From Callorhinus ursinus (lineage: Eukaryota; Chordata; Mammalia; Carnivora; Otariidae), in NCBI RefSeq assembly GCF_003265705.1, contig NW_020312904.1, positions 4,004,672-4,068,671 of the forward strand: a stretch of DNA of 64,000 bases. Reading direction: 5' to 3'. The notes beneath the pieces are model-generated. The model did no database searches. It saw only the letters and a list, made by a program, of their open reading frames with translations, and had not been told where the DNA came from. Both the position numbers and the translations under genes were made by a program. Positions 57,301 through 64,000 of this stretch are shown piece by piece. Position 1 is the stretch's first letter. Every line of letters starts with the position of its first letter.

Positions 57301-59197
57301 ACATGGTTGCCATTGTCGTAGCCTCTGAAAAGGTAGCAAAAGATTGTATTCGATTTCTGAAGGAAGAAAGAGCTGAACCAGAGACATTCCTTGCTCTAGA
57401 TTACCTTGATGTAAGAAATTTGTAATGCTTATTAAATAAGCACTTCGTATTGGTAAAATCTTGTCTTTTAAAGTATGTCTTTATTGCCTAAAACTATAGT
57501 AGTGATTGAAAAAAATCATAGCCTGGATGCCAGTTAGTCATTCAAATGGCTGGTGTTAATGTATTGGTAGGCAATGAATAGTAATTATTTTTTTCTTAAA
57601 AGATTTTTATTTAGGGCGCCTGGGTGGCTCAGTCGTTAGGCGTCTGCCTTCGGCTCAGGTCGTGGTCCCGGGATCCTGGGATTGAGCCCCGCATCAGGCT
57701 CCCTGCTCAGAGGGAAACCTGCTTCTCCCTCTCCCACTCCCCCTGCTTGTGTTCCTGCTCTCACTGTGTCTCTCTCTGTCAAATAAATAAGTGAAGTCTT
57801 TAAAAAAAAAAAGATTTTTATTTATTTGAGGGAGAGAGAGCAAGAGAACATGAGCAAGGGGGACAGGGGCAGAGGAGAGGGAGAAGCAGGCTCCCCGCTG
57901 AGCAGGGAGCCCAATGTGGGACTCGATCCCAGGACCCCCGGGATCATGACCTGAGCCGAAGGTAGATGCTTAACCAACTGAGCCACCCAGGTGCCCCAAG
58001 AATAGTAATTTTTGATTTAATATCATTTCTTCCTAATTTAGTTTGCTGTAATTCTACCTTGGTGATTTTGAGGACATTACTCTAGCAGTATACCACCCTG
58101 CCTACTAGCCAGCAATTTATTTTGTTCTATAGCAAACTGTAGGAACAGTTAAGACATATGGTCTGTCCATGAAATGCCAACCCTGGATCTCAACTGTTAA
58201 ATACACAATCACAGATTTACATACATTGTAGTAAACACATATCAGCCCGTGGTGGAACAGACTAAATTTTGGGCCTTAAGGTATGTATTGAGAGGCCTTA
58301 GCGTATCCAGAATAAATTACTGCAGCAGGAACTTTGCTTTTATCATAGCTGGTGTCCTTTACTGGTTTTTTTATTGCCTACTAAAGAAAATGCTCCACTT
58401 GGTCCAGCTTTCAAGACCTGAGCTGCAGGGGATGCACACAGTGGTTAGAGCTTGTGCCCTAGACTGGACTGCCCTGCATTTAATTCTCAGTCCTGCTTGT
58501 CATTAGTTCTCACTGGTTTCTTCTCATGAAAATGAGGTCATTCTTGCTGTTCTTCAGTAATCATTGCAGACACTTTTTTTTTTCTATTTCTGAAACCCAG
58601 GTTAGAAGTCATGTCAAAGAAAGTCTGAAGGCTTTCCTGGTCATTTAAGCCTAAAATGATTTTCTGAGTTCCATGAAGTGCCACTCTTATGACACATATG
58701 TAAATGGGTATTATCTCCCACTAGACTTTCTAATTTTGAGAGTATTGCTCGTGCATTGCTTTGTCCTAACTGGTCGGTGGCAGAGTTGAATCTGGAAATT
58801 ATGTCTTCTGGCTTTTGCTGAAGTATGTTTTCTTTAAATGTTACATGAGCCACTGTTGGGATATATAGTTCATCAGGTTCTTGTCAAAATGTTATTATAT
58901 ATAAGTATGTACTATTAAATTTTTTTTGCTGTTATGCTTATTTATGCTTTTTGAGGATGTACTATTTGGTTTTTATTTTAGTGTATCTAATATATCAAGT
59001 GTTTTTTAACCTTTTAGATCAAGCCAATCAATGAAAGATTAAGGGAGATTAAAGGCTGTAAAATGGTGATTGATGTCATAAAGACTCAGTTTCCTCAGCT
59101 GAAGAAAGTAATTCAGTTTGTGTGTGGAAATGGCCTTGTCTGTGAGACTGTGGAAGAAGCAAGGCATATTGCATTCGGTGGACCTGAGAGACGGAAA
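32904..59197 (+). CDS. SMC1B: SMC1B, coding exons 1-11 (3' part outside window)
   Basis: SMC1B is the meiosis-specific SMC1 paralogue of cohesin. It pairs with SMC3 to hold sister chromatids and telomeres in meiocytes. Eleven exons join to 1911 nt (637 codons), about half of the family's roughly 1235 residues. The start is ATG 32904 in an ideal Kozak context (GCCGCCATGG), giving [20 protein letters not shown]. Visible parts are: the ABC-ATPase N-lobe with Walker A GPNGSGKS (32-39), Q-loop FQ (136-137), a long N-terminal coiled-coil arm (about 160-510), and the hinge from about 514 ([12 protein letters not shown]) to the last exon seen. The signature motif, Walker B and the return coil lie beyond 64000. 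All junctions are GT-AG and phases agree. The next expected exon, starting near TVALDGTLF, was sought in 59198-64000 and not found, so intron 11 exceeds 4.8 kb. The paralogue SMC1A is excluded by close similarity to remembered SMC1B-specific stretches. Confidence 0.97.
33120..33720. repeat. C-rich low-complexity tract with a 31-C run
   Basis: Irregular repeats of CCCTC, GCCGCC and GGGTGCCCA phrases. 33334-33364 is 31 consecutive C. The minus strand is G-quadruplex-prone. It produces Pro-rich and Gly-rich spurious frames. Confidence 0.9.
33925..34072 (+). repeat. Minisatellite, three units of about 50 bp
   Basis: Unit GGTCAGGGTCGGTGCTGGGC followed by ACTTATGCCTGTTGTGTTCA and AGTGGTGAGG. Copies start near 33925, 33976 and 34026. 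The third lacks a few bases before TTGTGTTCAA. Confidence 0.93.
34550..34665 (-). repeat. MIR relic
   Basis: Reverse MIR pattern: CCCATTTTGTAGTATAGGCG, ACTGAGGTTCAGAGGGGTCA, AGGTCACCCAGGAAGTGGC. Confidence 0.75.
35156..35349 (-). mobile_element. SINEC with 21 bp perfect target duplication
   Basis: Reverse SINEC ending GAGCCACCCAGGCACCCC. The flanks at 35135-35155 and 35350-35370 are identical over 21 bp (starting TCGTGATTAACAATATAT). A recent insertion in SMC1B intron 1. Confidence 0.95.
35371..37468 (+). other. Intronic sequence without a recognised gene
   Basis: AT-rich. A likely L1 3' end trace lies near 36640-36700 (GAAAATTTTATAATGAAATG). Otherwise unique-looking. Confidence 0.5.
37469..37549 (+). 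mobile_element. Short, internally deleted SINEC
   Basis: GGGGTGCCTGGCTGGCTC head is joined to CCCCACATTGGGCATAGAG and an A-rich tail, only about 80 bp in all. Confidence 0.8.
37690..38460 (-). repeat. L2 relic with a 28-T run
   Basis: Reverse L2 phrases: AAAACTCTCCAGTGGCTTTC, ATCCACAAAACCCTTTATAA and TCTGGCCCCTGTG. A run of about 28 T near 38110-38137 interrupts it. Confidence 0.7.
38525..38710 (-). mobile_element. SINEC in SMC1B intron 1
   Basis: TTTTTTTTAAGATTTTATTT tail side, head GAGCCACCCAGGCGCCCC. Flanks CTATTTCTT / TTTATTTCTT hint at a duplication. Confidence 0.92.
39024..40170 (-). mobile_element. 5'-truncated L1 (3' UTR and ORF2 end)
   Basis: Read on the minus strand this is the last part of L1 ORF2: pieces such as [31 protein letters not shown] and [18 protein letters not shown] are visible in frames broken by shifts. 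An A/T-rich 3' UTR and tail follow at 39024. CCAAATG precedes it and follows it at 40171. Not coding. Confidence 0.88.
40177..40371 (-). mobile_element. SINEC beside the L1
   Basis: Reverse SINEC, head GAGCCACCCGGGCGCCCC, sited immediately after the L1 5' end. Confidence 0.92.
40735..41271 (+). mobile_element. L1 ORF2 fragment joined to a SINE tail
   Basis: 40740-41176 is L1 ORF2 sequence in plus orientation, nearly identical to the reverse complement of 39556-39970. At 41177 it switches to the 3' half of a SINEC (CTCTCTCAAATAAATAAATA, then a long A tail). GGCTCA at 40727-40732 and 41272-41277 may be a short duplication around the whole. Confidence 0.8.
41722..41910 (+). CDS. SMC1B: SMC1B coding exon 2 (residues 37-99 plus 1 nt)
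   Basis: Acceptor TTTCCCAG, donor CCGAG|GTATTT. It completes Walker A with [20 protein letters not shown], then [20 protein letters not shown] and [20 protein letters not shown]. This is the core of the N-terminal ATPase lobe. Confidence 0.97.
42700..43425 (-). repeat. Old L1 relic in SMC1B intron 2
   Basis: Phrases TTTATTGAGGTATAATTGAC, AACCACCACAATCAAGCTAA and GCCAGTGCCATACTGTTTTG mark a reverse-strand L1M. Broken by the SINE at 42781. Confidence 0.7.
42780..42904 (+). mobile_element. Short SINEC with 15 bp target duplication
   Basis: GGGGCTCCTGACTGGCCTAG head, (GAAA)n-type tail. AAAAATTGCATGTAT flanks it (42765-42779 and 42911-42925). Confidence 0.9.
43430..43765. repeat. Ancient interspersed repeat, family not assigned
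   Basis: Phrases TGCTGCTATAACAAATAGC, GGAAGTCCAAGATCAGGTTG and CCACCTCCTAATACCATCAC recur across mammals. Family not named. Confidence 0.6.
44138..44250 (+). CDS. SMC1B: SMC1B coding exon 3 (residues 100-137)
   Basis: 113 nt with acceptor ATTTAAG. It encodes [38 protein letters not shown]. It ends on the Q-loop glutamine at donor CAG|GTAAGG. Only 89 bp of intron separates it from exon 4. Confidence 0.96.
44340..44543 (+). CDS. SMC1B: SMC1B coding exon 4 (residues 138-205)
   Basis: 204 nt, from [20 protein letters not shown] through [20 protein letters not shown] to AKLEKEE, with donor GAAGAG|GTAAGG. It marks the passage from the ATPase head into the coiled-coil arm. Confidence 0.96.
44544..46980 (+). 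other. SMC1B: SMC1B intron 4
   Basis: 2437 bp: an unassigned old repeat-like part near 44820-45330, an L2 relic (about 45400-45960, reverse) and a 5'-truncated SINEC (46373-46550). The rest is AT-rich. Confidence 0.7.
46373..46550 (+). mobile_element. 5'-truncated SINEC
   Basis: Starts within the SINE body (ATCATGATCTCAGGGTCAAG) and runs to a (CT)n tract and CAAATAAATATCTTTAAAA. Confidence 0.85.
46981..47219 (+). CDS. SMC1B: SMC1B coding exon 5 (residues 206-284 plus 2 nt)
   Basis: 239 nt after acceptor TTTTATAG. It encodes [20 protein letters not shown] and continues to [13 protein letters not shown] plus two bases of Lys. The donor TTAAA|GTGAGT lies one base before an in-frame TGA, so unspliced reading stops at once. 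Coiled-coil arm. Confidence 0.96.
47320..47880 (-). repeat. Old L1 relic in SMC1B intron 5
   Basis: Phrases such as AATTACAAAGATAGCAAGTT and GTGACAGTTTCCCAGCC resemble old L1 3' UTR sequence. Moderately confident. Confidence 0.5.
47917..48544. mobile_element. Twin-primed (5'-inverted) L1 insertion
   Basis: 47917-48305 is L1 3' UTR/ORF2 end in minus orientation with its T-rich tail side on the left. 48306-48544 is the adjoining upstream ORF2 part in plus orientation (reading [20 protein letters not shown]). TGCTGTTCATTTT flanks the whole at 47904-47916 and 48545-48557. Confidence 0.87.
48780..49030 (-). repeat. Old L1 relic
   Basis: AAGTTCTATAGGTTTTGACA, AATGCATGATGTCATATGTC and CTCTCCTCTGGAAACCACTG are reverse-strand L1M 3' UTR phrases. 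Ends about 110 bp before SMC1B exon 6. Confidence 0.65.
49145..49403 (+). CDS. SMC1B: SMC1B coding exon 6 (residues 285-371)
   Basis: 259 nt, acceptor TTTTTAG, donor AGTCAG|GTGAAC. It encodes [20 protein letters not shown], then [20 protein letters not shown] and [11 protein letters not shown]. Heptad-like, charged coiled coil. Confidence 0.95.
50338..50478 (+). CDS. SMC1B: SMC1B coding exon 7 (residues 372-418)
   Basis: 141 nt, acceptor TTCTACAG, donor GTTCAG|GTACCT. It encodes [40 protein letters not shown] and RRHGEVQ. A proline follows MTQ inside the coiled coil, where I remember Gln in the human protein. Confidence 0.95.
50479..53897 (+). other. SMC1B: SMC1B intron 7
   Basis: 3419 bp. 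A MIR relic (about 50935-51060), an L2 relic (about 51650-52720, reverse) and a (CCACA)n-like pentamer run (53120-53150). A tail-like SINE scrap lies at about 53707-53745. No additional exon seen. Confidence 0.75.
51650..52720 (-). repeat. L2 LINE relic, about 1 kb
   Basis: Reverse L2: CTCCAGTGGCTCACCATCAT, TTTGGGCCTTTGCATGGGTT, CAATGAGGCCTACCCTGACT, and the final AGGGATATTTGTCTGTTTTG. Confidence 0.75.
53898..53980 (+). CDS. SMC1B: SMC1B coding exon 8 (residues 419-445 plus 2 nt)
   Basis: An 83 nt exon with acceptor ATTTTAG. It encodes [20 protein letters not shown] and EEYTKTC plus two bases of a Met codon. Donor TGCAT|GTGGGT. It is too short to show as a separate open frame and is placed by peptide and phase. 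Confidence 0.94.
54579..54786 (+). CDS. SMC1B: SMC1B coding exon 9 (residues 446-515)
   Basis: 208 nt, acceptor TGTGTAG, donor TCTGTG|GTAATT. It completes Met, then reads [20 protein letters not shown], continues through [20 protein letters not shown] and ends at [10 protein letters not shown], the entry to the hinge. Confidence 0.96.
54787..57224 (+). other. SMC1B: SMC1B intron 9
   Basis: 2438 bp of AT-rich sequence. 55400-56500 has old LINE-like character but no phrase I can assign. 56850-56950 (TGAAAGCTTGGTGAGGTCAG) may be an L2 end. Confidence 0.55.
57225..57410 (+). CDS. SMC1B: SMC1B coding exon 10 (residues 516-577)
   Basis: 186 nt, acceptor TGTTAAG (a weak pyrimidine tract), donor CTTGAT|GTAAGA. 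It encodes [40 protein letters not shown] and FLALDYLD. First half of the SMC hinge, which dimerises with the SMC3 hinge. Confidence 0.96.
57614..57812 (+). mobile_element. Full-length SINEC, inserted in another SINE's tail
   Basis: GGGCGCCTGGGTGGCTCAGT head to CTGTCAAATAAATAAGTG and an A tail. A 16 bp duplication (AAAAGATTTTTATTTA) lies at 57598-57613 and 57809-57824. This sequence is itself the tail of the adjoining minus-strand SINE. Confidence 0.95.
57813..57997 (-). mobile_element. SINEC, opposite orientation to its neighbour
   Basis: Head GAGCCACCCAGGTGCCCC at the right. GAATAGTAATT at 57576-57586 and 58000-58010 flanks the whole composite, so this is the older of the two insertions. 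Confidence 0.93.
59018..59197 (+). CDS. SMC1B: SMC1B coding exon 11 (residues 578-637)
   Basis: 180 nt, acceptor CTTTTAG, donor CGGAAA|GTAAGA. It encodes [40 protein letters not shown] and [11 protein letters not shown]. Second part of the hinge. The last SMC1B exon visible in this window. Confidence 0.96.
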
Positions 59198-59929
59198 GTA
59201 AGAGGCTTACATCATACTCTGGGATAACTTGAAGCAGTATCTATAAGACTAACATACTACACACACACAAATATCTACATACACTTTCATATGCTCTTTT
59301 TTAGAAGGAAAACCAACGTAGAACCTAAGACAGTTATGGCTTTAGTGGTTGTTATATCAGTTGAGTTTTCAAAGAATTAATTTCTGTAGTATTCCCCATT
59401 ATCATAAATTATATTTTGGAAATTAGATTTGTTGTAATCATAGCCTAAAGCAGTTAATTTTTTTTACTTGATATGCAATAAATGTTCTTGGCAAATCTCT
59501 GATTTTTCCTGGCATTCACAATATAATGCATGTGTTTCTGAATACCAGGGGAAAGATTTAGGTATTTATTTTAGTTCTTCCCTAGCTTAATGCAGACACT
59601 ATCCTTTTACATGTTCAAGGTTTTAACACATTTAAAGTTATAGAAATAGCACAGTTGAAATGAGGTTACTGAATCCTAACCTCAAGGGAATGATTTTGAT
59701 TTTAAAAATAACTGTTTTACTTAGTCGAATAGTTGTATTTAGTTAAGCAATGTTAAATTCCTCAAATTTCTTGACGTGTTTTTTTTTTTTAACTACATTT
59801 GTGAAGTATAACCTAGTATCCAAGAGCATAAGGTATGAGGTAAGACTGGTGATGCTACTTAGTAATTAATTACATGACTTAAGGCTAATCTCTACATTTC
59901 TAATTTTCTCATCTAAAATTGGGGAAATA

Positions 59930-60129
59930 GGGGCGCCTAGGTGGCTCAGTTGTTAGGTGTCTGCCTTTGGCCCAGGTCATGATCCCAGCGTCCTGGGATC
60001 GAGCCCTGAGTCCGGCTCCCTGTTCAGTGGAGAGCCTGCTTCTCCCTCTCCCTCTGACTGCCACTCTGACTACTTGTGCTCTCCCTCGGTCAAATAAATA
60101 AATAAAATCTTTAAAAATAATAATAAAAT
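59930..60129 (+). mobile_element. SINEC with 15 bp target duplication
   Basis: GGGGCGCCTAGGTGGCTCAG head and CAAATAAATAAATAAAATC tail. AAAATTGGGGAAATA flanks it perfectly (59915-59929 and 60130-60144). It split a MIR-like sequence that continues at 60145-60240. Confidence 0.95.
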
Positions 60130-60418
60130 AAAATTGGGGAAATAATAGCACCTATTTTGTAGGGTTAGAGGGTTAAATTCAGTAATAATGTGCACAGTGC
60201 CATTTGAGTGCCCAGCAAATAGCTCTCACAAAGTGCTGGTCATTTTTTTTTAACTTGGTCATTTTTCTTTTTTACTTACATCCAGAATGTCCACAGTTGC
60301 AAATTAATGCAAAACAGACTGTTCTTATTAAAAGTAGGAATTTTCAGTATTAAACTTATTAACTTATCTAACATGATTAATTTTTCAGACATTTTAGTAC
60401 TTCTATTGGTAATCTTTT

Positions 60419-60907
60419 TTTAATTTGTTATGTTAATCACCATACATTACATCTTGAGTTTTTGATGTAGTGTTCCATGATTCATTGTTTGCGTATAACA
60501 CCCAGTGCTCCATTCAATACGTGCCCTCTTTAATACCCATGACCAGGCTAACCCATCCCCCCACCACCCTCCCCTCTAGAACCCTCAGGTTGTTTCTCAG
60601 AGTCCATAGTCTCTCATGGTTTGTCTCCCCCTCCGATTTCCCCCCTTCATTTTTCCCTTCCTACTATCTTCTTCTTTTTTTTAAATATATAATGTATTAT
60701 TTGTTTCAGAGGTACAGGTCTGTGATTCAACAGTCTTACACAATTCACAGCGCTCACCGTAGCACATACCCTCCCCAATGTCTATCACCCAGCCACCCCC
60801 TCCCTCCCATCCCACACCACTCCAGCAAGCCTCAGTTTGTTTCCTGAGATTAAGAATTCCTCATATCAGTGAGAGCATATGACACATGTCTTTCTCTGAT
60901 TGACTTA
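60419..60907 (-). mobile_element. 5'-truncated L1, 3' UTR only
   Basis: Two successive carnivore L1 3' UTR-like blocks (about 60419-60675 and 60680-60907). Both carry CATACATT/CAATGTCTATCACCCAGCC-type and TTGTTTC phrases. GTAATCTT precedes and follows the element. Confidence 0.75.
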
Positions 60908-61989
60908 TTAGTAATCTTAATGAGAACTCAATCACTGTTTTAGTAATCACTGTCATTGATTTCTACATATTAAATTTAAGGAGGTATAATAAGTGAGCTA
61001 CTAAGGTTATTTTGCTACCTAATTATGCTATAAATGATTTTTGTATCTTTGTAAAACATGTTTTTAAACTGACTTTTGAAGATTTGTGTGGTTAAGTTAA
61101 AGAAGTCATATGAAGATAAGACTTTATTCTTTCCTTCATTCAGCAAACAGCTTGCATCTTGTTCACAGTAACTAATGCCTTTCTCCTCTAGACTGTATCT
61201 TGTTTTCTTTTCATTATTTCAAAATTTTAATCTGTTTCATTTGTCTTACTTTTATCTTAAATATATTCCAGGAACTTTTATAGTCTTCCTATTGTTATTA
61301 TTCCACTTACAGAATTTTCTGTTTTAGGATGTGTAAAACATTTGGATAGATGTCACATTTTCACAGAAATTATCTGATGTCTTCATTTGTGCTTTTGGTT
61401 TTCCATGGACTTATCTTTCTATAGACTTGATACCATGTTTTAGAATTTTTTTAATTCAAATACTGCAGGTGAAATCACAAAATGATATTTTATATACAAA
61501 CTACATACAGGATATATACATAATAATAAGTTACAGCAGTTCTGCTAGCTATAGTTTGGTCATCAAGATTTTTATGATAACTCAATTTTTAAATATTTTT
61601 TAAATTAACATAACAAAATTTTAAAATCTGGAATCTGTTTGAATACATGTGATTATTCCATCCCTTCCCCTTAACCAGAGAAACAATTATTTGCTTCCTT
61701 TCCATAGACTGGATGATTGTTACTCAAAAAAGTATGTGGAAATGTCTATTTATGCTTTGCCCTTTTATAATATGGCGTGGCAAAAAACAGACCCAGAAAA
61801 GGTCATTAACTAGCTAATAATTCATGAAAAGATCATTTTTCCAAAAATTACATACATTGAGCAAGAGAATAAAATGCAGGGTACAGAAGGTTGGAAAAAA
61901 TGGTACCATCTGGAACAGAATATGGCTGAATCTAAACTTCATACTTTATATCAGAATACATTTCAGATGGATTTGAAGTATAAATGTAA

Positions 61990-62960
61990 GAAATGAAATT
62001 GTAATTATACTGAGAGAAAGCATGGGGGAATTTTTCCTTAATGTCAGAAATAGCAAGACCTTTTCAGTATGACAAAAAACCCAAAAACTGTAAAATGTGG
62101 GTACATTTAAATAAACCTAAAAAAATTTTGCATGGCCAAAATCACCATAAACAAAATCAAAAGACATGGCAAACCAAGGAAAACATTTACAGCTCATGGT
62201 AAAGAGCAAATTTTCCTATAAATCAACAAGGAAAAGAACACAAAGTAGAAAAATGGACAAAGGTATGAATAAACTTATTTTATTAAAGGAAATATAATTG
62301 TTCTTAAATATGAAAACTCATCCTCACTTAAAATATGGGAAATGCCCATTAAAATTACACTGAAATACTATTTTCACCTGTCAGATTGATCAATGTTAAA
62401 AAAGTTTGATAACACTTTATGAGGAAGGAGGCTCTCCCATTTACTGCTGTGGGAGTATAAGTTTGTATCAGCTCCATGTTGTGGTTTTTAGGAACTTCAC
62501 ATAACAGATAAACTCACATGTATATGAAATGATACATATACAAGATTTATTTATTGAACCATTTTGTGTAACAGGAAAAATTGGAAACAATCCAGATAAG
62601 ACTAGTTCAATAAAATTATAGTGCTTTCATAGAAAGGAATACTATGCAACCTTAAATAAGAATAAGGTTCTTTGTATACAAGTATGAGACAATCTCCAAG
62701 ATCTATTCAGTTTTTTTAAAAAGTAATATGTAGACTAGTATATAGTATGTGACCATCTGTGTAAGACAATGGGGAAATAGATGTATACATGTATATGTTT
62801 ATGAAAAACATTTCTGGAAGAATCCATAAGAAATTCACAGCATTGATTACTTCTTGGGAGAGCACATGGGTAGCAAGGGCCAGGGGAGTTTTTCACTCTA
62901 CAGTCTTGTATCTTTTGGACTTTGAAATATCCGACTATCTTATCCGTTCAGAAATAAAAT
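61990..62960 (+). repeat. Old L1 relic
   Basis: Plus-strand L1M ORF2/3' end phrases: AAATCAACAAGGAAAAGAAC, ACTGCTGTGGGAGTATAAG, GGAATACTATGCAACCTTAA, and the final CGTTCAGAAATAAAATG. Confidence 0.75.
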
Positions 62961-63559
62961 GTTAAAGTATATTTTTCATACCAATGAAAGACAACTTTAA
63001 AAATATATATAATCCACATAACATAAAAATTATAGAAGCTACCTTAGCAGTTTATAACACTGAAACTCTATTTCTTAAAACAGTTGAAGTTGATTCAGTG
63101 AAATGGTTGGTAATCTTGCAGAATACGTTTTTAATGCCAAAGAATTTTTTTCTACCCCATACCATAGCCTCTTGAATTTTTATTTAATGTTATTTAAAAA
63201 TTCCTCTAACTCCTTATTTTAAATGAAATCCCAGTTGTGTCAGCCAAGTTATTTTTCAGTAATGTAACCCCCAACGTAGGCATAGGACTACTGCCCAGGC
63301 CAACTAATGTAAGCTGTAAGTCAAGAAAATTACAGGCTGGAGATAAAAATTATAGTCCTTCTGGAATAGGAATTTGAATTCCTATTGTAAATTCCTATTG
63401 TAAATCAAATAAAAATAAGTTATCTGAGACTACATTAACCTTTAGAAGAAATAAATTGTTTTAATAAACCCAGGAACTATTAAAACCCCTAAGACCCACA
63501 AATTCTATGAATTGTTGCTCACTACGTTTTTGGAATTGAAGGAGGTATATAACATGATG

Positions 63560-63760
63560 GTTGAGAACATGAGCATAGATGTTTGACCAACTTGGACTTT
63601 AGTCCCTGTGTATGGCCTTAGGCAAGTTACCTAATATCTTTTAGCCCCTATCTATAAAATGGAAACAATATCTACCTCAGCGGCTTGTGAACATGGAATC
63701 AAATAGCATAAATGCACTACATGGAGCACAGTACATGCAATATAAATGGTTGCAATAACA
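63560..63760 (+). repeat. MIR relic
   Basis: Full MIR pattern: GGTTGAGAACATGAGCATAG, TTAGGCAAGTTACCTAATA, CTATAAAATGGAAACAATAT. Confidence 0.85.
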
Positions 63761-64000
63761 ACAGCAACAGTCAACTAAGCAATAAAGTAAAAAGAACCTC
63801 AGAAAATCATTTTTTGTACCCCTGCTCAAACAGGAAAAGTTGACTTGCCTGAGTTTGGCAGCTGGGAAGAGGGTGCTGGCACTGTAATCCCACACACAGT
63901 GTGGCAGATTCTTAGTAGCACAGAGTTCTTGATACACTTCTTTCCAAGCCAGCCCCCATAGAGGTTCTTTGTCAGTATTATGTTTGGTTTTTATATATCA

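Larger units (their letters stand above)
59198..64000 (+). other. SMC1B: SMC1B intron 11 (open at the right edge)
   Basis: No exon could be found here for the peptide expected next (beginning TVALDGTLF). Contents: unique AT-rich sequence, a SINE (59930-60129), an L1 3' UTR insertion (60419-60907), an old L1 relic (61990-62960) and a MIR (63560-63760). Confidence 0.75.

Noticed and set aside
62984..63175. Forward frame as a candidate SMC1B exon 12
   Set aside because: The peptide does not resemble the expected hinge-exit sequence, and no matching acceptor and phase were found.

Overview
This is a 64 kb piece of a mammalian nuclear genome, almost certainly from a carnivore of the bear/seal/mustelid (arctoid) group. 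At least 16 tRNA-Lys-derived SINEs of the carnivore SINEC family are present. Their heads (GGGGCGCCTGGGTGGCTCAG) and tails (CTCTGTCAAATAAATAAA) look more like arctoid copies than the dog-specific or felid variants. The order assignment is strong. The suborder assignment is inference from remembered consensus forms.

Two protein-coding genes lie head to head. RIBC2 is on the minus strand, with seven coding exons between 15870 and 32578. Joined, they give a complete 377-codon frame for an axonemal doublet-microtubule inner protein. SMC1B is on the plus strand, starting at 32904. Its first eleven coding exons (to 59197) give residues 1-637 of the meiosis-specific cohesin subunit. The rest of the gene lies beyond the right edge. 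The two start codons are 325 bp apart inside a CpG island.

That 325 bp is the most informative stretch. It holds a FOX-type site and an RFX X-box, which fit a ciliary gene such as RIBC2. It also holds the BANP-type palindrome TCTCGCGAGA and an E2F-type site, which fit a germline gene silenced in somatic cells such as SMC1B.

Layout: 1-15.8 kb is intergenic DNA with MIR, L2 and L1 relics, SINEs and a 0.7 kb CAT/CAC trinucleotide array. 15.87-32.6 kb is RIBC2. Its last intron holds a roughly 1.2 kb TA/CA-rich tandem array broken by a 410 bp assembly gap. 32.6-32.9 kb is the shared promoter. 32.9-64 kb is SMC1B, with an 8.7 kb first intron containing a C-rich low-complexity tract with a 31-C run, a 50 bp minisatellite and an inverted pair of near-identical L1 fragments. 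A twin-primed L1 lies in intron 5 and a nested inverted SINE pair in intron 10.

I see no third protein-coding gene, no structural RNA gene and no evidence of an undescribed gene system. The long open frames outside the listed exons are low-complexity, repeat-derived or GC-rich chance frames.
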